This document shows positions 45,290 through 57,001 of a DNA stretch of 64,000 nt, in pieces. The notes under the pieces were generated by a model, which was not told the origin of the DNA, searched no databases, and saw only the letters and a program-made list of their open reading frames with translations. The stretch comes from Acorus gramineus (taxonomy: Eukaryota > Streptophyta > Magnoliopsida > Acorales > Acoraceae), in NCBI GenBank assembly GCA_030737835.1, contig JAUJYN010000028.1, forward strand, positions 1,798,001 to 1,862,000. The letters are read 5' to 3'. Each line of letters begins with the position of its first letter. Within the stretch, counting starts at the first letter, position 1. The translations under genes were made by a program, and so were the position numbers.

Positions 45290-48134
45290 TGTCACGCCCC
45301 AGGTGTCCCCGAGACGTGGCAATAATAAAATATAATATCAGCTATCAATACCTGAGGTCAATAAGGACACCAACAACAATACACAAGACGACAAAGCAAG
45401 ATAAAGATAACTGACTGAAAGCGGAAGCATAATATATAACAATGTCTGTAAATAAAAAACATTATTACAGACCCGAATACACAATCAATGTCCTGTGAAA
45501 GCCAAGTCTAGACCAAAGAAAATACAACCTGTGCCACATGCACGATTTACAAGCATAATATGACTCTAGGAATGCTGACAGCCTCGCACTCGCCACCCGC
45601 CGGTAGAACGCTCCAAGCCCATAAGACCACGCCACAGGAAAGCTCCAACTCCACACCCAACACTGCCTCTGAAAAGAAACAGTATGTGAGGGGTGAGCTA
45701 CAAGCTCAGTGAGTGGCTGGAAACCAATCACCATTCTACAATTCCATACATAATCAATTTCCTTTCAAGGGTATAAGCCCAATGGATAACAGGGTCACGC
45801 GGCGGCGCGACCAACCTCACCCCCACCCTCACTCCCGGAGGGAGTCTTTTGGGACTTATGGGGAGAGACCATACCGTCGGTCGAAGAGACCTGGATTTAC
45901 TGGTCTATGGACCATACCGTCGGTCGAAGAGACCCGGATTTACTGGTCTAGAGACCATGCCGTCGGTCGAAGAGACCCGGATTTACTGGTCTACTCAACA
46001 CTACTGGATCATCTACATCTAGATAATCGCCCATCGATGTCCTTCAACATCCATCACAAGACCGGACCCAACATCTATGGGAACGGTCGAACAACGAATG
46101 GGTCACGAGGCGACGCGTCTTCGCCTCATCCACACCCTCACTCCTGAAAGGAGACATCATGGGACTTTGGAGAGACTTAGACTGCTCTACACCCCTGGTC
46201 CACCAGTAGCCTCTCCCCGCTCCGTAGCTTACCTGGTATACTCCCACGATCAGCACTGTCCGAACACATCGGAGGTACCTACAGATGGGAGACCTCTGTC
46301 AGGACAGACAGCCTGTCTAACGCCGGGGATGTCACTACTCGGATTCAACGAAAGGGAGAACGATTCCACGTTCGCGACATCATTCATTAACCCTCTCCCG
46401 GGTAGTATCTACAACCCGATCTCCTCAACTCACCGCTCTACACCCTTGGTTCACCCGGTAGCCTCTCCCGCCCTCGTGGCCTCCGCCTAGTCTACGCAGG
46501 TCGAGCGCATCCCTAGAGAGAGGGGGGGGGGGGAATTGGAATCAAACCACTCACCTTACGACCCGGGACCTCGCGCATCCCATCCGACGAGATCTGCAAG
46601 GTAGGGGCATCCAACTGGTGAGAAACAACACAATTTACACAAAGAAAACATTAGAAATACCCAATACTCGGACAAGCATGCATACGGGCTCGCACGGATG
46701 CGAGCACGCGCATACACACGAGAGTCCGAGTGTCCCGACACCTACCCGAACCCTTGGGCAGCCACACGCATGGCCCCCCGCACGCGCACGCACCAATGCG
46801 CACGCACGCACGCACCCCAGCACCCTCGGCCCACTGCCGCACGCTTGCCCGCGCCCAGACGCGCTGCCGCACGCGCGCGCACGCTCGCGCTCGCCCGCGC
46901 TTACAGCGCGTCCAGCCCAGCGCGTACCTGTGCGCACTGCGCCCCCCGCACACGCGCACGCACGCGCGCGCGCGCACTGGTCCCCAGCCCCGCGCCCAGG
47001 CGCATGCCCAGGCGCCTGCTCCGCGTGAGTGCACGCCCGTGCGCACTCCCGCGCGTACCCCTGCGCGCACCCCCGCTCGCGCGCGCACCCGCTCACCCGC
47101 GCGCACCCCCACGCACGCGCCCATGCGCGTCTGCGCGCCCCACTGCGCCTGCGCGCGCACGCGCGCAGACTGCGCCCAGCGCGCGCCCAGCCCATCCTAA
47201 CCTCATTTTAACCCTCCCCTACCCCTCACACACACCCTAACCCATCTACCTAGCATGCAAGACTTTCCCACAACCCCTTAAGCCATAAAAACAAGGAAAA
47301 GAATGGGAGGAGCACTCCTTGGAGGGGGAAGAAAAGGGGGAGGTTTGGGGGCCCTCAACGCACCCGCGACCACCTCAACCGCCACCACCACCACCACCAA
47401 CTCCTCGGCCTCCTCAGCCCTCTATGGCTGCAATCAGTGGGGGGGGGGAGATCATGAGAAAGGGAGCTTGAGAGAGAGAGGAACAAACAACAACAACAAC
47501 ACATGGACAAAGACTCACTTGCACTAGCACCTCCACCTTCTCTTCTCATTGGGGATTTAAAACAAACACATGGGGGGTGTGTTTGAAAGAGAGAAAGAGA
47601 GAAAATGAAATTGGCGTGGAAGTGAGAAGGGAGAGAGAGAGAGAGAGATATTTATCACAAATATCTTAAGGAGAAATGACTAAGTCGCCCTTTGACTAGA
47701 AATTCTGCGGATGCTTTTTGGAACAGCCATAACTTCCTCGATATAGCTCCGAATTGCTCAATTCCAAGACCGATGGAAAGCTAAGAAGATTATCTACAAC
47801 TTTCATGTTCATGCCAAGATCAAATAATTTCTCCCGCTATTCCAAAATTAGAGCTAAACATCGAGCAGGGCTGCTGCCAGAATTTCCATCCCCGGGGTAT
47901 ACTTGGAAAAATACCCATAACTTTTACTACAAGAATCCAGTTGATCTAATTCCACTTTTGTGCGAAAGCTAACTCAAAACTGGACATCTCATAGTAAACT
48001 CATATTTAAACCTCTTCATCTTGGATTTTCACAAAATCGAATCCAAATACCAAATCAGGAATACATAACTTCTAGGAAAAAAATTATGTACCCAAATTTT
48101 CAAACAGAGCGCTCCAAATGACACAGGCCCGATA
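45290..48134 (-). repeat. Solo family-A LTR, minus strand
   Basis: 2845 bp flanked by GCTGA, inserted just before the gag start of plus copy 2. It starts TGTCACGCCCCAGGTG. The outer end reads GGCCCGATA rather than GGCATAACA. It has three tandem copies of a roughly 50 bp GACCAT.CCGTCGGTCGAAGAG unit (about 45850-46005), a CpG-dense block (46690-47190) and a mini-exon module (46555-46593). It is the closest relative of the patch at 21250-21720. Confidence 0.95.
46555..46593 (-). other. Mini-exon-like module (39 nt), solo A LTR
   Basis: CTTGCAG and GTGAGTGG borders on the minus strand; the longest version. Confidence 0.5.
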
Positions 48135-49262
48135 GCTGACATGCCTCCTCACATCCGTTGACGTGGACGTGACCCCTTGGACCCACCCTTAAGTTGTCGA
48201 CTGGGTCGACTGAACAGGGTCAGTTGTTGGATCCCTTGTTGCGGGATTAAGGCTTGGGTAGGATATTCCAGCTAGTAGTATGATAATGATGAATTGGTCA
48301 CAATTTCTAAGGTATGGATTGCGTCTCGATAATGGAACTCTTTCCCGTGCATCGGTATTGCTGGTAACCATGGAGTTCGCGTGCGGCGCCAGTTTCAAGT
48401 TTTGAGGATGTGGCATATTGCTCATTAAAGGGTGATGTCTTCTTCCAGCCTTCCTACTCAGGATTAAGGGGCCTTGCGGGGTCATCGTTGAGACCCGGGC
48501 TAGGGTACTCCGTGTTCCTTGTTTGGTTGTCGGGATATCCTATATCGGGCCCTCAGGGTGCCCTCCCAAGGTTTCTTTTCCCAGTCAAGGAATACCTATG
48601 AAGCATCTAATTGATGATTGATTTTTCCTCTCACTTGGAAGGTGCTGTAGCGAGTGGTGATGCGTACGATCAGGATTGGGTACATCCTATTGCAGCTTGG
48701 TGGGCGATTGCTTGTGGACTGGGTTCCATAGTGGCATCTGGAGTCGCTTCGATATATCATTGTGCGTTGTAGCTGCCCGGTTGAGGCCAGAGCCCTGTGA
48801 GGTGCTCCCAGATACTATGCTTGTTGGTGCGCCCATATGGCAGAGATAGTGGGCTTGGGAGGCTACCAGGTAGAGGCCACACCGGGAGAGTGCTACTGGA
48901 TGATGTCGAGAGCGTGGACTCCCCGTGATGAATCTACCCATGGAGTGCAGGATGCTTGGTTCCAATGAATATAGTTGAGCAACCTATCTCTGGCAGCATG
49001 TGAAGCACAGTTGTGGATACTGTCGCGTTTTGCCCCACATTGGTCGCAAATAAGGAGACGCGATGCTAGCGTTCGTGATGGGACTCAACCGCCCTATCAG
49101 ATAGATAACGTCACATAGGCATTGTTGAGGTCCGACGGCCCCTTATTTCGTGTCTTGTGGATTAAGTGCGGTTGAGCGGCTTACCAAGCGTGTAAGTGTC
49201 ATCATGAGCGCCAGCCATGCTCGAGGAGCAGAATCTGGACTTAATTGTTCGAGGTGTTGTTT
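48135..49262 (+). pseudogene. Degenerate gag start, shared module, RNase H stub (plus copy 2)
   Basis: Start Met at 48141 (MPPHIR, stop). Shared module about 48465-48580; RNase H stub about 48644-48730; possible knuckle relic CGYCRVLPHIGRK then stop near 49013-49054. Confidence 0.55.
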
Positions 49263-49560
49263 TGATCTCCCCGTGGAGGTTGAAGATCAATTACCTTTGC
49301 CACGAATCGATGATCTGTTTGACCAGCTCTGGGAGCGGTTGTCTGCTATTAGATCGATCTTCGAACATGGGTACCACAAGTTGGAGATCCGGAAGTTGGA
49401 CATCCCGTAGATGGCCTTTCGTGACCGTTCGGGCACTGTGAGTTTTAAGTACTGCCGTCGGGGTTGACGAATGCGCCGGATGCCTTCGTGGATCTCCAAA
49501 GTTTTATTAGGCTTCCGTGGACTACTTTGGGGTAGTTTTCATTGAGATTGCTGTGGTACG
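49263..49560 (+). pseudogene. RT fingers/palm relic (plus copy 2)
   Basis: Open from DLPVEVEDQLPLPRIDDLFD through GYHKLEIRKLDIP, then a stop and MAFRDRSG. FIEI box at 49538-49549. Confidence 0.85.
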
Positions 49561-49704
49561 ATGAAAAGATGACGTGGGTGACCTTGTTTCCCCAGGTTGG
49601 CATGCCTCAGGCAAAGTTCGAGAATCATCATTGCGTTGGAAAGAGTCAGTCCATGGAGATTCCTCAGTGGACGTGTGAGTGGGTTATCAGGGATTGTTAA
49701 AGAC

Positions 49705-50165
49705 TCACAAAAGTCACGTTCGGGTCGCGACGCCGTCTAGGTGATCATTGACCGACTGACTAAGTCTGCGCTTCCCTCCCTAATCCGACTGATTGAGTCT
49801 CTAGACGCCTTGACGTGGGTTTTCACCTTCGCGATTGTTCGTCTTCATGGCACTCCGGTCGGCGCTATTTTCGGTTGAGACGCGAGGGTTACTTTGAGGT
49901 TGTGGCGCAGCCTTGGCAGGCTTTGGCGAGAGCCTCCATTTAAGTATAGCGTTTCATCGCCGATGGACAGCCAGACAAAGAGGACGATTTAGACCTTGGA
50001 GGACATGCTAAGTGCCTGCGTGCTCGATGATGAGGGCAGTTGGGTGAGGCATCACCCATTTGTTGGGGTAAGCCTACAAAACGACTGCCATCCGAGCATC
50101 CTGATGGATCTGTTAAAGGCACTCTACAGGCGCAGTTTTATACCTCCCTTGTGTTGGGACGGTTG
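49705..50165 (+). pseudogene. Integrase core relic (plus copy 2)
   Basis: HDAV and VIIDRL-like words near 49730, a full HGTPVGAIF stretch near 49850, and SSPMDSQTKRTI-stop-TLEDML near 49950-50010. Lys in place of the catalytic Glu. This copy keeps the LWRSLG.LWREPPF-like segment deleted in plus copy 1. Confidence 0.8.
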
Positions 50166-50174
50166 AGGAGCGCC

Positions 50175-50700
50175 AGTTGGAGGGGCCACAAATTATTTAT
50201 TTGACCTTGCAGTGGCCAGGTTGGTTCATGTGTGCATCCGCACCTCCCAGAACTGACAAAAGGACTACGCAGGTCATCGTCGCCAGGATGCTTACCTTTG
50301 GGTTTGGCGACCATGTTTTCGTGAAGGTGTCCCAGTTTAAGGGCATCCTATGTTTCGACGTTCGGGGCAAGCTGAGTTGGCTCTTTAATGGGACTGTTTC
50401 TCATCATTGAGTGGATTGGGGAGGTGGCTTGTCATGTAGCCTTTCCCCCACAGCTGGCTCATGCCCACGACGTCGTCCTTGTCTCATGGCCGAGGCGTTA
50501 TGTCCAAGATCCTGCTCATGTCACTCCGTTCGACCGTCTCATTCTCGAGCTGGATTTGTCGTTCGTGGAGCAGTGGATCGAGGTCAGAGACCAGCATGAG
50601 AAGAGGCTCCACGCTAAGACCGTTCCCTTGATTGCAGTGTGTCGGTAGCGCCAGTCTGGTGCATAGACCACTTGGGAACAAAAGGTCTATGCATGATACT
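50175..50700 (+). pseudogene. Integrase C-terminal / chromodomain relic (plus copy 2)
   Basis: From 50388: IIEWIGEVACHVAFPPQL, AHAHDVVLVSWPRRYVQD, PAHVTPFDRLILELDLSF, VEQWIEV and KTVPLIAV, followed after a stop by TTWEQ. The upstream GDHVFVKVSQFKGILCFDVR is in another frame. It is the best-preserved C-terminus among the A copies. Confidence 0.8.
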
Positions 50701-50753
50701 TGCTATATTCGGTCTTCCCTTTGGGTTTCCTTAAATTTTGAGGACTAAATTTC

Positions 50754-50768
50754 CTAAGGGGGGGAGAA
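50754..50768 (+). promoter_or_regulatory. Polypurine tract (plus copy 2)
   Basis: CTAAGGGGGGGAGAA directly before TGTTATGCC; preceded by GAGGACTAAATTTC, typical of Tekay-type elements. Confidence 0.9.
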
Positions 50769-51051
50769 TGTTATGCCTGTGTCATTTGGAGCCATTTCGG
50801 TTAAGCCTTGGTCACTTCTGGGTCATTCAAGGCCTTTTTAATTTTTCGATCGGAGTCGCTAAAATTTTAGCTTTTAGCCACCTGCGGGAGTTAGAGTACT
50901 CTGATTGGAAATCTGACTGCATATTATGGGTCCTGGTACCGTTTAGTACTACCCATAAAAATTTCACCGAGTTCTGGTTACGTTTCTAAAAATATGCAGT
51001 TCCGAATCATATCTGGGTTTTGGTCGATACTGGATTATCAAAGGGGTGACT

Positions 51052-51124
51052 TTGACCAAGTCAAGGATGACCATTGACCAAGTCAATTGGTTTTGTCCTC
51101 TAGCTTGGTTAGGTTGACTTGTCA
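51052..51124 (+). promoter_or_regulatory. W-box cluster in A LTR U3
   Basis: TTGACC, AGTCAA, TTGACC, AGTCAA and TTGACT. One pair fewer than in the LTR at 39020, where a TTGACCAAGTCAA unit is duplicated. Confidence 0.55.
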
Positions 51125-52032
51125 AACCCACCCCACCAACCCCCTTTATTCATGATAAATGCCCCCCTTTAAGTGAAAACCTCTCTCTCTCTCTCTCTTC
51201 CCTCCCAACCCATCCGCCCACTTCTCTTCCTTTCCCCTCTTTTGCTTCCCTTTGTGTTGGAAAAGAAGATGGTGAAGAAGGAACATGAAGAAGGTGGATC
51301 AAGTAGAGAGAGTGAAAAAGGGTGAGTGTGTGTGTTAATGTTGTTGTAGTAGTTGTTGCTGTTTCTCTTCTCATTAGCTCCTTCTCATGCCTTCCCCCCC
51401 CCCCTGTTTTCAGCCAAGGAAGGCTGGTGGAGTGGCTGATGAGGTGGTGGTAGTGGTGGTGGTGGTTGAGGTGGTCGTGGGTGTGTCGAGAACCCCGCAT
51501 CTCCCCATTTCCCTTCCCCTGTTTTGGTAAGGCAGCACACTGTCTTTTAAAGATCTCAATGAATCTAGTATTTAAAGGCATATTTTTAGGATTATGTCTT
51601 CTTATGATTTGATCAGCTATGTGTCTAGATGTTATATATGAAATTTGGGGTCATTATGATATCTGTGGTGTAAGTTAAAACCAGTTTTCCATGACCTGTC
51701 CAGATTTGCATAGGAATTGACCTGCTTCGGGAAATGATTTGTTTCGCGCTTGTAGAGGAAAAATTAGGTTCTAATGTCTTAATGGATTATGATAGAATGT
51801 TCATGATTTATTTCATAATTTTTGGAAGTGTATTGGGTGCTGTGAAGACCAATTAGTAGGGCTGGTTGCAGCAGGTTTAGCAGTTTTGCTTGGTTGAGTG
51901 TCAAGGAGTTGGTTGCATGTGTCTTGGGTGACAATATGGAAGTATCAGGGGTTAGGGTTTTCATGAAGTAAGATTATATGTGTGATAGGAGGTTCCATAA
52001 TTTAATTATGGATCATTGGTTGTGTTTTGCAG

Positions 52033-52068
52033 ATCTCGTAGACCGGACGTGCGGCGATCCGGGTATCG
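52033..52068 (+). other. Mini-exon-like module (36 nt), A LTR at 50769
   Basis: TTTTGCAG before, GTGAGTGG after. Together with 51414-51526 this copy has the fullest set of intact splice-like borders, but the last acceptor reads TTTTCAAG (53759). Confidence 0.55.
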
Positions 52069-55000
52069 GTGAGTGGTTCGATCCAATCCCCCCCCTCTCG
52101 GGATTATATTTGGAATATCAAACATGAATAAGTCTGGGTTAATAACGGGCAACTGCCTAATATTCCCTTGCGATAAGACTCGAGGGCGTGGTGTAGTTGT
52201 TGCGCCCATGCTAATGGGGCAAAGCTATGACCAGCTTCATGAGATGATGATCTCCCCCGCCCTCTCCCTCTGAACGAACTGAGTAAGTAGATGCGATTTC
52301 CTACTCGACTTAGGTTCGTTTGGAATATTGGCATGCACCTGTTAGTGCGCGAGATCGCGCTTGCCCATTTCTTTTAAGTTGGCGATATCCAACGGACGTT
52401 AGAGTATATTTTGTATGTTTATGTGATTAATGACCATGTATGCATGTTGTATGAATTATTATGATGTAATCCATGTTAGGGAGTGTCCCTATAATTATTA
52501 GATGATTGTGCATATGGTTCATGCACATAGCTAAGATTAAATTCTCCTATAAAATATATGCGCATGTTAAAACTAATCAGGCCTATCTGGGATAGGCGTG
52601 GGTATGACCCGCTGTCGAGTTGTACCTTATTAGTTAGAGCGCTAGCGATGTAATCGCCCCGTGCATCCGAGCAATGCACTCGTTTGGAATTCAGGAGAAT
52701 TCATTATCTAATCAGATTGTTAAGCCGGTAGTTGGGGGGTGACACCCCCCTGTGTCCGAGCGACGCAACCGTGTGGGAGTACAATAGTGTTCGCTATCAT
52801 CGATATGTGATTATCGAGTGTAGTGTTTTTCCATTGGGTTCGCTTTGCGAACATGGAATGTTTACTCCCAATGTCGTCTGTGTTGAGGAGGCCCGGGTTG
52901 TAGCTGTCCTGATAGAGGACTCCCATCCGTAGGTACCACCGATGTGTTCAGGAGCGTACTGATCGTGGGAGTGTACCAGGTAAAGGCCACCCGGGAGAGG
53001 GCTAATGAATGATTTTGCGAGCGTGGAATCGTTCTCCCCTTCGTCAGATCCGATGTAGGAACTTCTTGGGTTGGGAAAAGCTGTCCTGACAGAGGGCTCC
53101 CATCTGTAGGTACTACCGATGCATTCGGGAACGTACTAACCATGGGAGTATACCAGGTAGAGGCTACCCGGGGAAAGGGCTACCGGTGGACCAAGGGTGT
53201 AGAGCAGTCTAAGTCTCTTCCAAAAGTCCCAAGAGTCTCCCTCCGGGAGTGAGGGTGAGGATGAGGTGAAGACACGTCGCCTCGTGACCCATTCGTTCTT
53301 TGTCCGTTCCCATAGTTGTTGGGTCCGGTCTCGTATCGATGTTTAAAGACATCGTTGGGCAGTTATCTCGATGTAGATGATCCAGTAGTGTTGCGTAGAC
53401 CAATAATCCCGGGTCTCCTCGACCAACGGTATGGTCTCTCCCCAAAAGCCCCAAGAGTCTCCCTCCGGGAGTGAGGGTGAGGGTGAGGTTGGTGATCCAG
53501 TAGTGTTGTGTGGACAAGTAATCCTGGGACTTCTCGACCAACGGTATGGTCTCTCCCCAGAAGTCCCAAGAGTCTCCCTCCGGGAGTGAGGGTGAGGGTG
53601 AGGTTGGTCGCGCCGCCGCGTGACCGTGTTATCCATGGGTTTCCACCCATGTTTTCCTTGGAAGGAAATTGTGTTAGCATTGAACTGTTGTAATGGTGAT
53701 TGGTTTCTAGCCACTCCCTGAGCTTGTAGCTCACCCCTCGCATACTGTTTATTTTCAAGGGCATGGGCGTGGAGCGTTCTTCCGGTGGGTGGCGAGTGCG
53801 AGGATGTCAGCAGTCCTAGAGTCATTTTATGTATTGTAAATCGTGCATGTGGCACAGGTTGTATTTTATTTGGTCTAGACTTGGCTCTCACGGGACAATG
53901 ATTGTGTATTCGAGTCTGTAATAATGTTTTTGGTTTACAAACATTGGTTATATATTATGCTTCCGCTTTTCAGTCAGTTATCATTATCCTTGCTTTTAGC
54001 CACCTGCGGGAGTTAGAGTACTCTGATTGGAAATCTGACTGCATATTATGGGTCCTAGTACCGTTTAGTACTACCCATAAAATTTTTATCGAATTCTAGT
54101 AACGTTTGGAAAAATATGCAGTTCTGAATCGTATCCGGGTTTTTGAGAGTTCCTGGTTTGATTAGTCGAATAGTGTGAGATATTTTGGTGAATGTGGTGA
54201 CCTTGGGTAACCTTACCCCCCTTTGCTTAGTGGTGAAGCAACCACTTGGTTATTTGGTTTGTTAGTGGGTGAGTTTAGGTTAGGTTCACCCCCCTCATTT
54301 TTCCATTACACTCACCCCCCCCCCCAAGAGTGGAAAAGTCTCTCTCTCTCTCTCTTCCCCTCTCACTCTCACGTGGACCTCTCTTGGGTCTCTCTTTCTC
54401 TCTTTCAATCCCCCCCCATGTGTTTGTGTTAATGTCTCAAAGAGAAGGAGAAGGTGAAGGAGGAAGAGCAAGGTTGTGTGAGTGTTGTTGTTGTTGTTGT
54501 TGTTGATCCTCCTCTCTCTAGCTCCCTTTTCATGACCTTTCCCCCCCCCCCCCTGTTTTGCAGCCAAAGGAGGCTGAGGAGGGCTGTGGAGGTGGTGGTA
54601 GTGGTGGTGGTGGTTGAGGTGGTCGCGGGTGCATCGAGGGCCCCCGAATCTCCCCCTTTCATTCCCCCTCCCAAGGTGAGCTCTTCCCCTTCTTTTCTTG
54701 GTTTTTCATGGCTAAGGGGGTTGTAGGGAAGTCATGCATGCTAGGTAATTGGTTTAGGGTGAGTGAGAAGTGTGGGGGAGGGGTTAAAAGGGGGTTAGGA
54801 ATGGCTGGGCGCGCGTAGGGGTCTGTCTGCACGCGTGCGCGCGCGCGCAGAGGGGCGCTGGCAGGCGCAGGCGGGTGCGCGCGGAGCGTGCGCGAGGGTG
54901 CACGCGGACGCTGGCAGCGAGCGGGGTGCACGCGGGCGTGCGCGGGGCAGTGCGCCAAGGCGTGTGTCTGGGCGCGCGGCTGGGTGCTAGTGGGCGCGCG

Positions 55001-55213
55001 CGCGTGCGTGCGAGTGCGTGTGCGTGCTGGGGCATGCGTGGGGATGGCCAGGGGCTCGGGTAGGTGCTGGAGCACTTGGGCATGCGTGCGTACGCGCGTG
55101 CTCGCATGCGTGCGAGCCCGTATGCGTGCACGTCTAAGTCTTTGGTAATTCTAGTGATTTCTAAGTGTTAAATTGTGATGTTACTCACCAAATTTGATGC
55201 CCTTACCTTGCAG

Positions 55214-55250
55214 ATCTCACCGGATAGAATGCGCGAGGTCCCGAGTTGCG
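55214..55250 (+). other. Mini-exon-like module (37 nt), A LTR at 53997
   Basis: CCTTGCAG before, GTGAGTGG after; upstream donor AAG|GTGAGC near 54673. Confidence 0.5.
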
Positions 55251-55261
55251 GTGAGTGGTTC

Positions 55262-55266
55262 TATCC
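55262..55266. repeat. Target-site duplication of solo B LTR 2 (TATCC/GATCC)
   Basis: Paired with 58458-58462. The uninterrupted site in other A LTRs is GATCC, so the left copy has one change. Confidence 0.85.
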
Positions 55267-55513
55267 TGTTATATGTGTGTCACTTTTAGCCTTCTGGTAA
55301 CCATTGGAGCATTCTGGCAGTTTTTGAATTTTTTCGTTTTTTCCATCGGAACCGCTAAAATTTCAGGCTTTTAGCTATCACCCTGAGTTTGAGGGCTCCG
55401 ATTGAAAATCTAACTGCATATTATGTGTCCTGGTGCCATTCCAAGCCGCTCACGAAAATTTCATCAAATTCCGGTAACGTCTCAGAATTTCGCAGTTCCG
55501 AAGCGTATCCGGG

Positions 55514-55620
55514 TTTTGACCGAGCGAGAAGTCATTGGGAGAGTTGATTTGGTCAAAGTCGGCCCTTGACTTGGTCAACCCCTTTTGTTTTTTTGTGTGA
55601 TTGGGTTGACCCAAGTCAAA
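55514..55620 (+). promoter_or_regulatory. W-box cluster and TATA region in solo B LTR 2
   Basis: TTGACC, GGTCAA, TTGACT, GGTCAA, TTGACC and AGTCAA. TATATATA follows at 55692-55699, then CCCCCACTATTCATCATC about 25 nt later. Confidence 0.6.
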
Positions 55621-56965
55621 TCTCACTTAATCCCCTCTAATGCTAGCTTAAACCCTAATTAACCTAGCTTCACCTAATCTAAGTGAGGGATTATATATAA
55701 GTGAGAGCAAAAATATCTCCCCCACTATTCATCATCTTCCCCATTTGATTTTCTCTCTCCCCCTCTCTCTTTTTCTTGGTTTTGACCTAGATAGAGGGGT
55801 TAAAATCAAAAGCACAAAGAAGAGAAAGGTTATATCTCATCCCGATCTATCCACCGGTGGTCTCGGATTCGAGTTCTCACAAGTTTGACCCCCTCTAACA
55901 CCCTCTTTTCTCCTCCGATTTCAGCCCCTCTTGGGCTAGTTAGAGATCCTTGTGGTGGTGGTCCTTGGAGAGGTGTTTCGGTGCACGAAGAGCTCCTGAT
56001 CTCCTTCCCTTCCTTTCCTCTCCTAGGGTAAGCCTTCTTTCCTTCCTTTTCTTGCTTAGATGCATGTTTAGGAGGTGTTTTGGGTGCTGGTGACTGTGGG
56101 TGGTTGTTGGTGGCTGTTGGAGGCCATTGGTGGCCGGAGAGAGGTGGTAGAGTGGCTCGGGCAGGGTGGTAGGTTGGCTCGGGTGGGCAGGCAGCGCAGG
56201 CAGGCAGGGAAGGCAGGCTGGCAGGCTGGCAGGCGCAGTCCTGGGCGCTGTCGGGCGTGCGTGCGTGCGAGCGCACGGGCGTGCGCGTGGGTGGAGCAAA
56301 GGTGTTCGGGTGCTGCGCGCTGGGCGTCGTGCGGGGGAGTGCGCGCGGGGTGCTGCGCGAGGCGCAGTGTGTGCCGTGCGCGCGGGGCAGTGTGCGGGTG
56401 CTGCGCGCAGGGCGCCGAGCTGGGAGTGTGTGCGGGGTACTGCGCTTGGGCGCAGTGCGGGCGGGTACGCGTGCGGGGCGCTTCGCTGGGGCGCAGTGCT
56501 CGCGGGTGCACCCGGGGCTGGGCGAGCGGGCGATGCGAGCGGGCGATGCGAGCTGGTGGTGTACGCGGGGTGCGTGCGGGATGATGCGAGCGGGCGATGC
56601 GAGCTGGTGGTGTACGCGGGGTGCGTGCGGGATGCGGCGAAGGGGCGCTGGGCGTGCGGGTGTGCGCGCGGGTTGTTGCGCTGGGGCGCAGTGAGCGCGC
56701 GGTGCAACGGTGGGGGGCTCGGCGGGGTGTCCGGGCGTGCGGGCTGGGCTCGGCCGTGCGACTGGGCGCGCGGGCTGTGGGGCGGTTGTGCGCCTGGGTC
56801 GGGTGGCCGTGCGTACGGCTGCCCGGGGGTTCGGGAGTGAGTCGGGGTGCTCGGGCTCGCGTGCGTACAGGCCGTATGTACGCTTGTCCGAGTGTTGTGT
56901 ATTTTTAATGTATTTTTGTCGTATTTGTGTATTTTACTCACCAAGTTGGTTACCCTATCTTGCAG

Positions 56966-57001
56966 ATCCAGACGGACGGTTGCGCGACGACCCGGTCTTT
57001 G
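56966..57001 (+). other. Mini-exon-like module (36 nt), solo B LTR 2
   Basis: TCTTGCAG before, GTGAGTGG after. The GC-type A copies share ATC, GGA and GAGG/GACG positions with it but not the whole sequence. Confidence 0.55.

Larger units (their letters stand above)
50769..53996 (+). repeat. A LTR, AT type, missing its last ~115 bp
   Basis: W-boxes 51052-51124; exon-like stretch ending AAAGG|GTGAGT (51321/51322); TTTTCAG ending 51413; donor TTTTG|GTAAGG at 51526/51527; AT cassette; mini-exon 52033-52068; hairpin 52838-52852; two minisatellite units (about 53400-53610). It breaks off at CCTTGCTTTT, where the next LTR's AGCTTTTAGCC begins. About six bases are shared at the joint. Confidence 0.9.
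53997..55266 (+). repeat. A LTR, GC type, part 1, lacking ~100 bp of its start
   Basis: It begins at the CACCTGCGGGAG phrase, 100 bp into a whole LTR, and carries the CpG-dense block at 54805-55125. It was interrupted by solo B LTR 2 at 55266. Confidence 0.85.
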
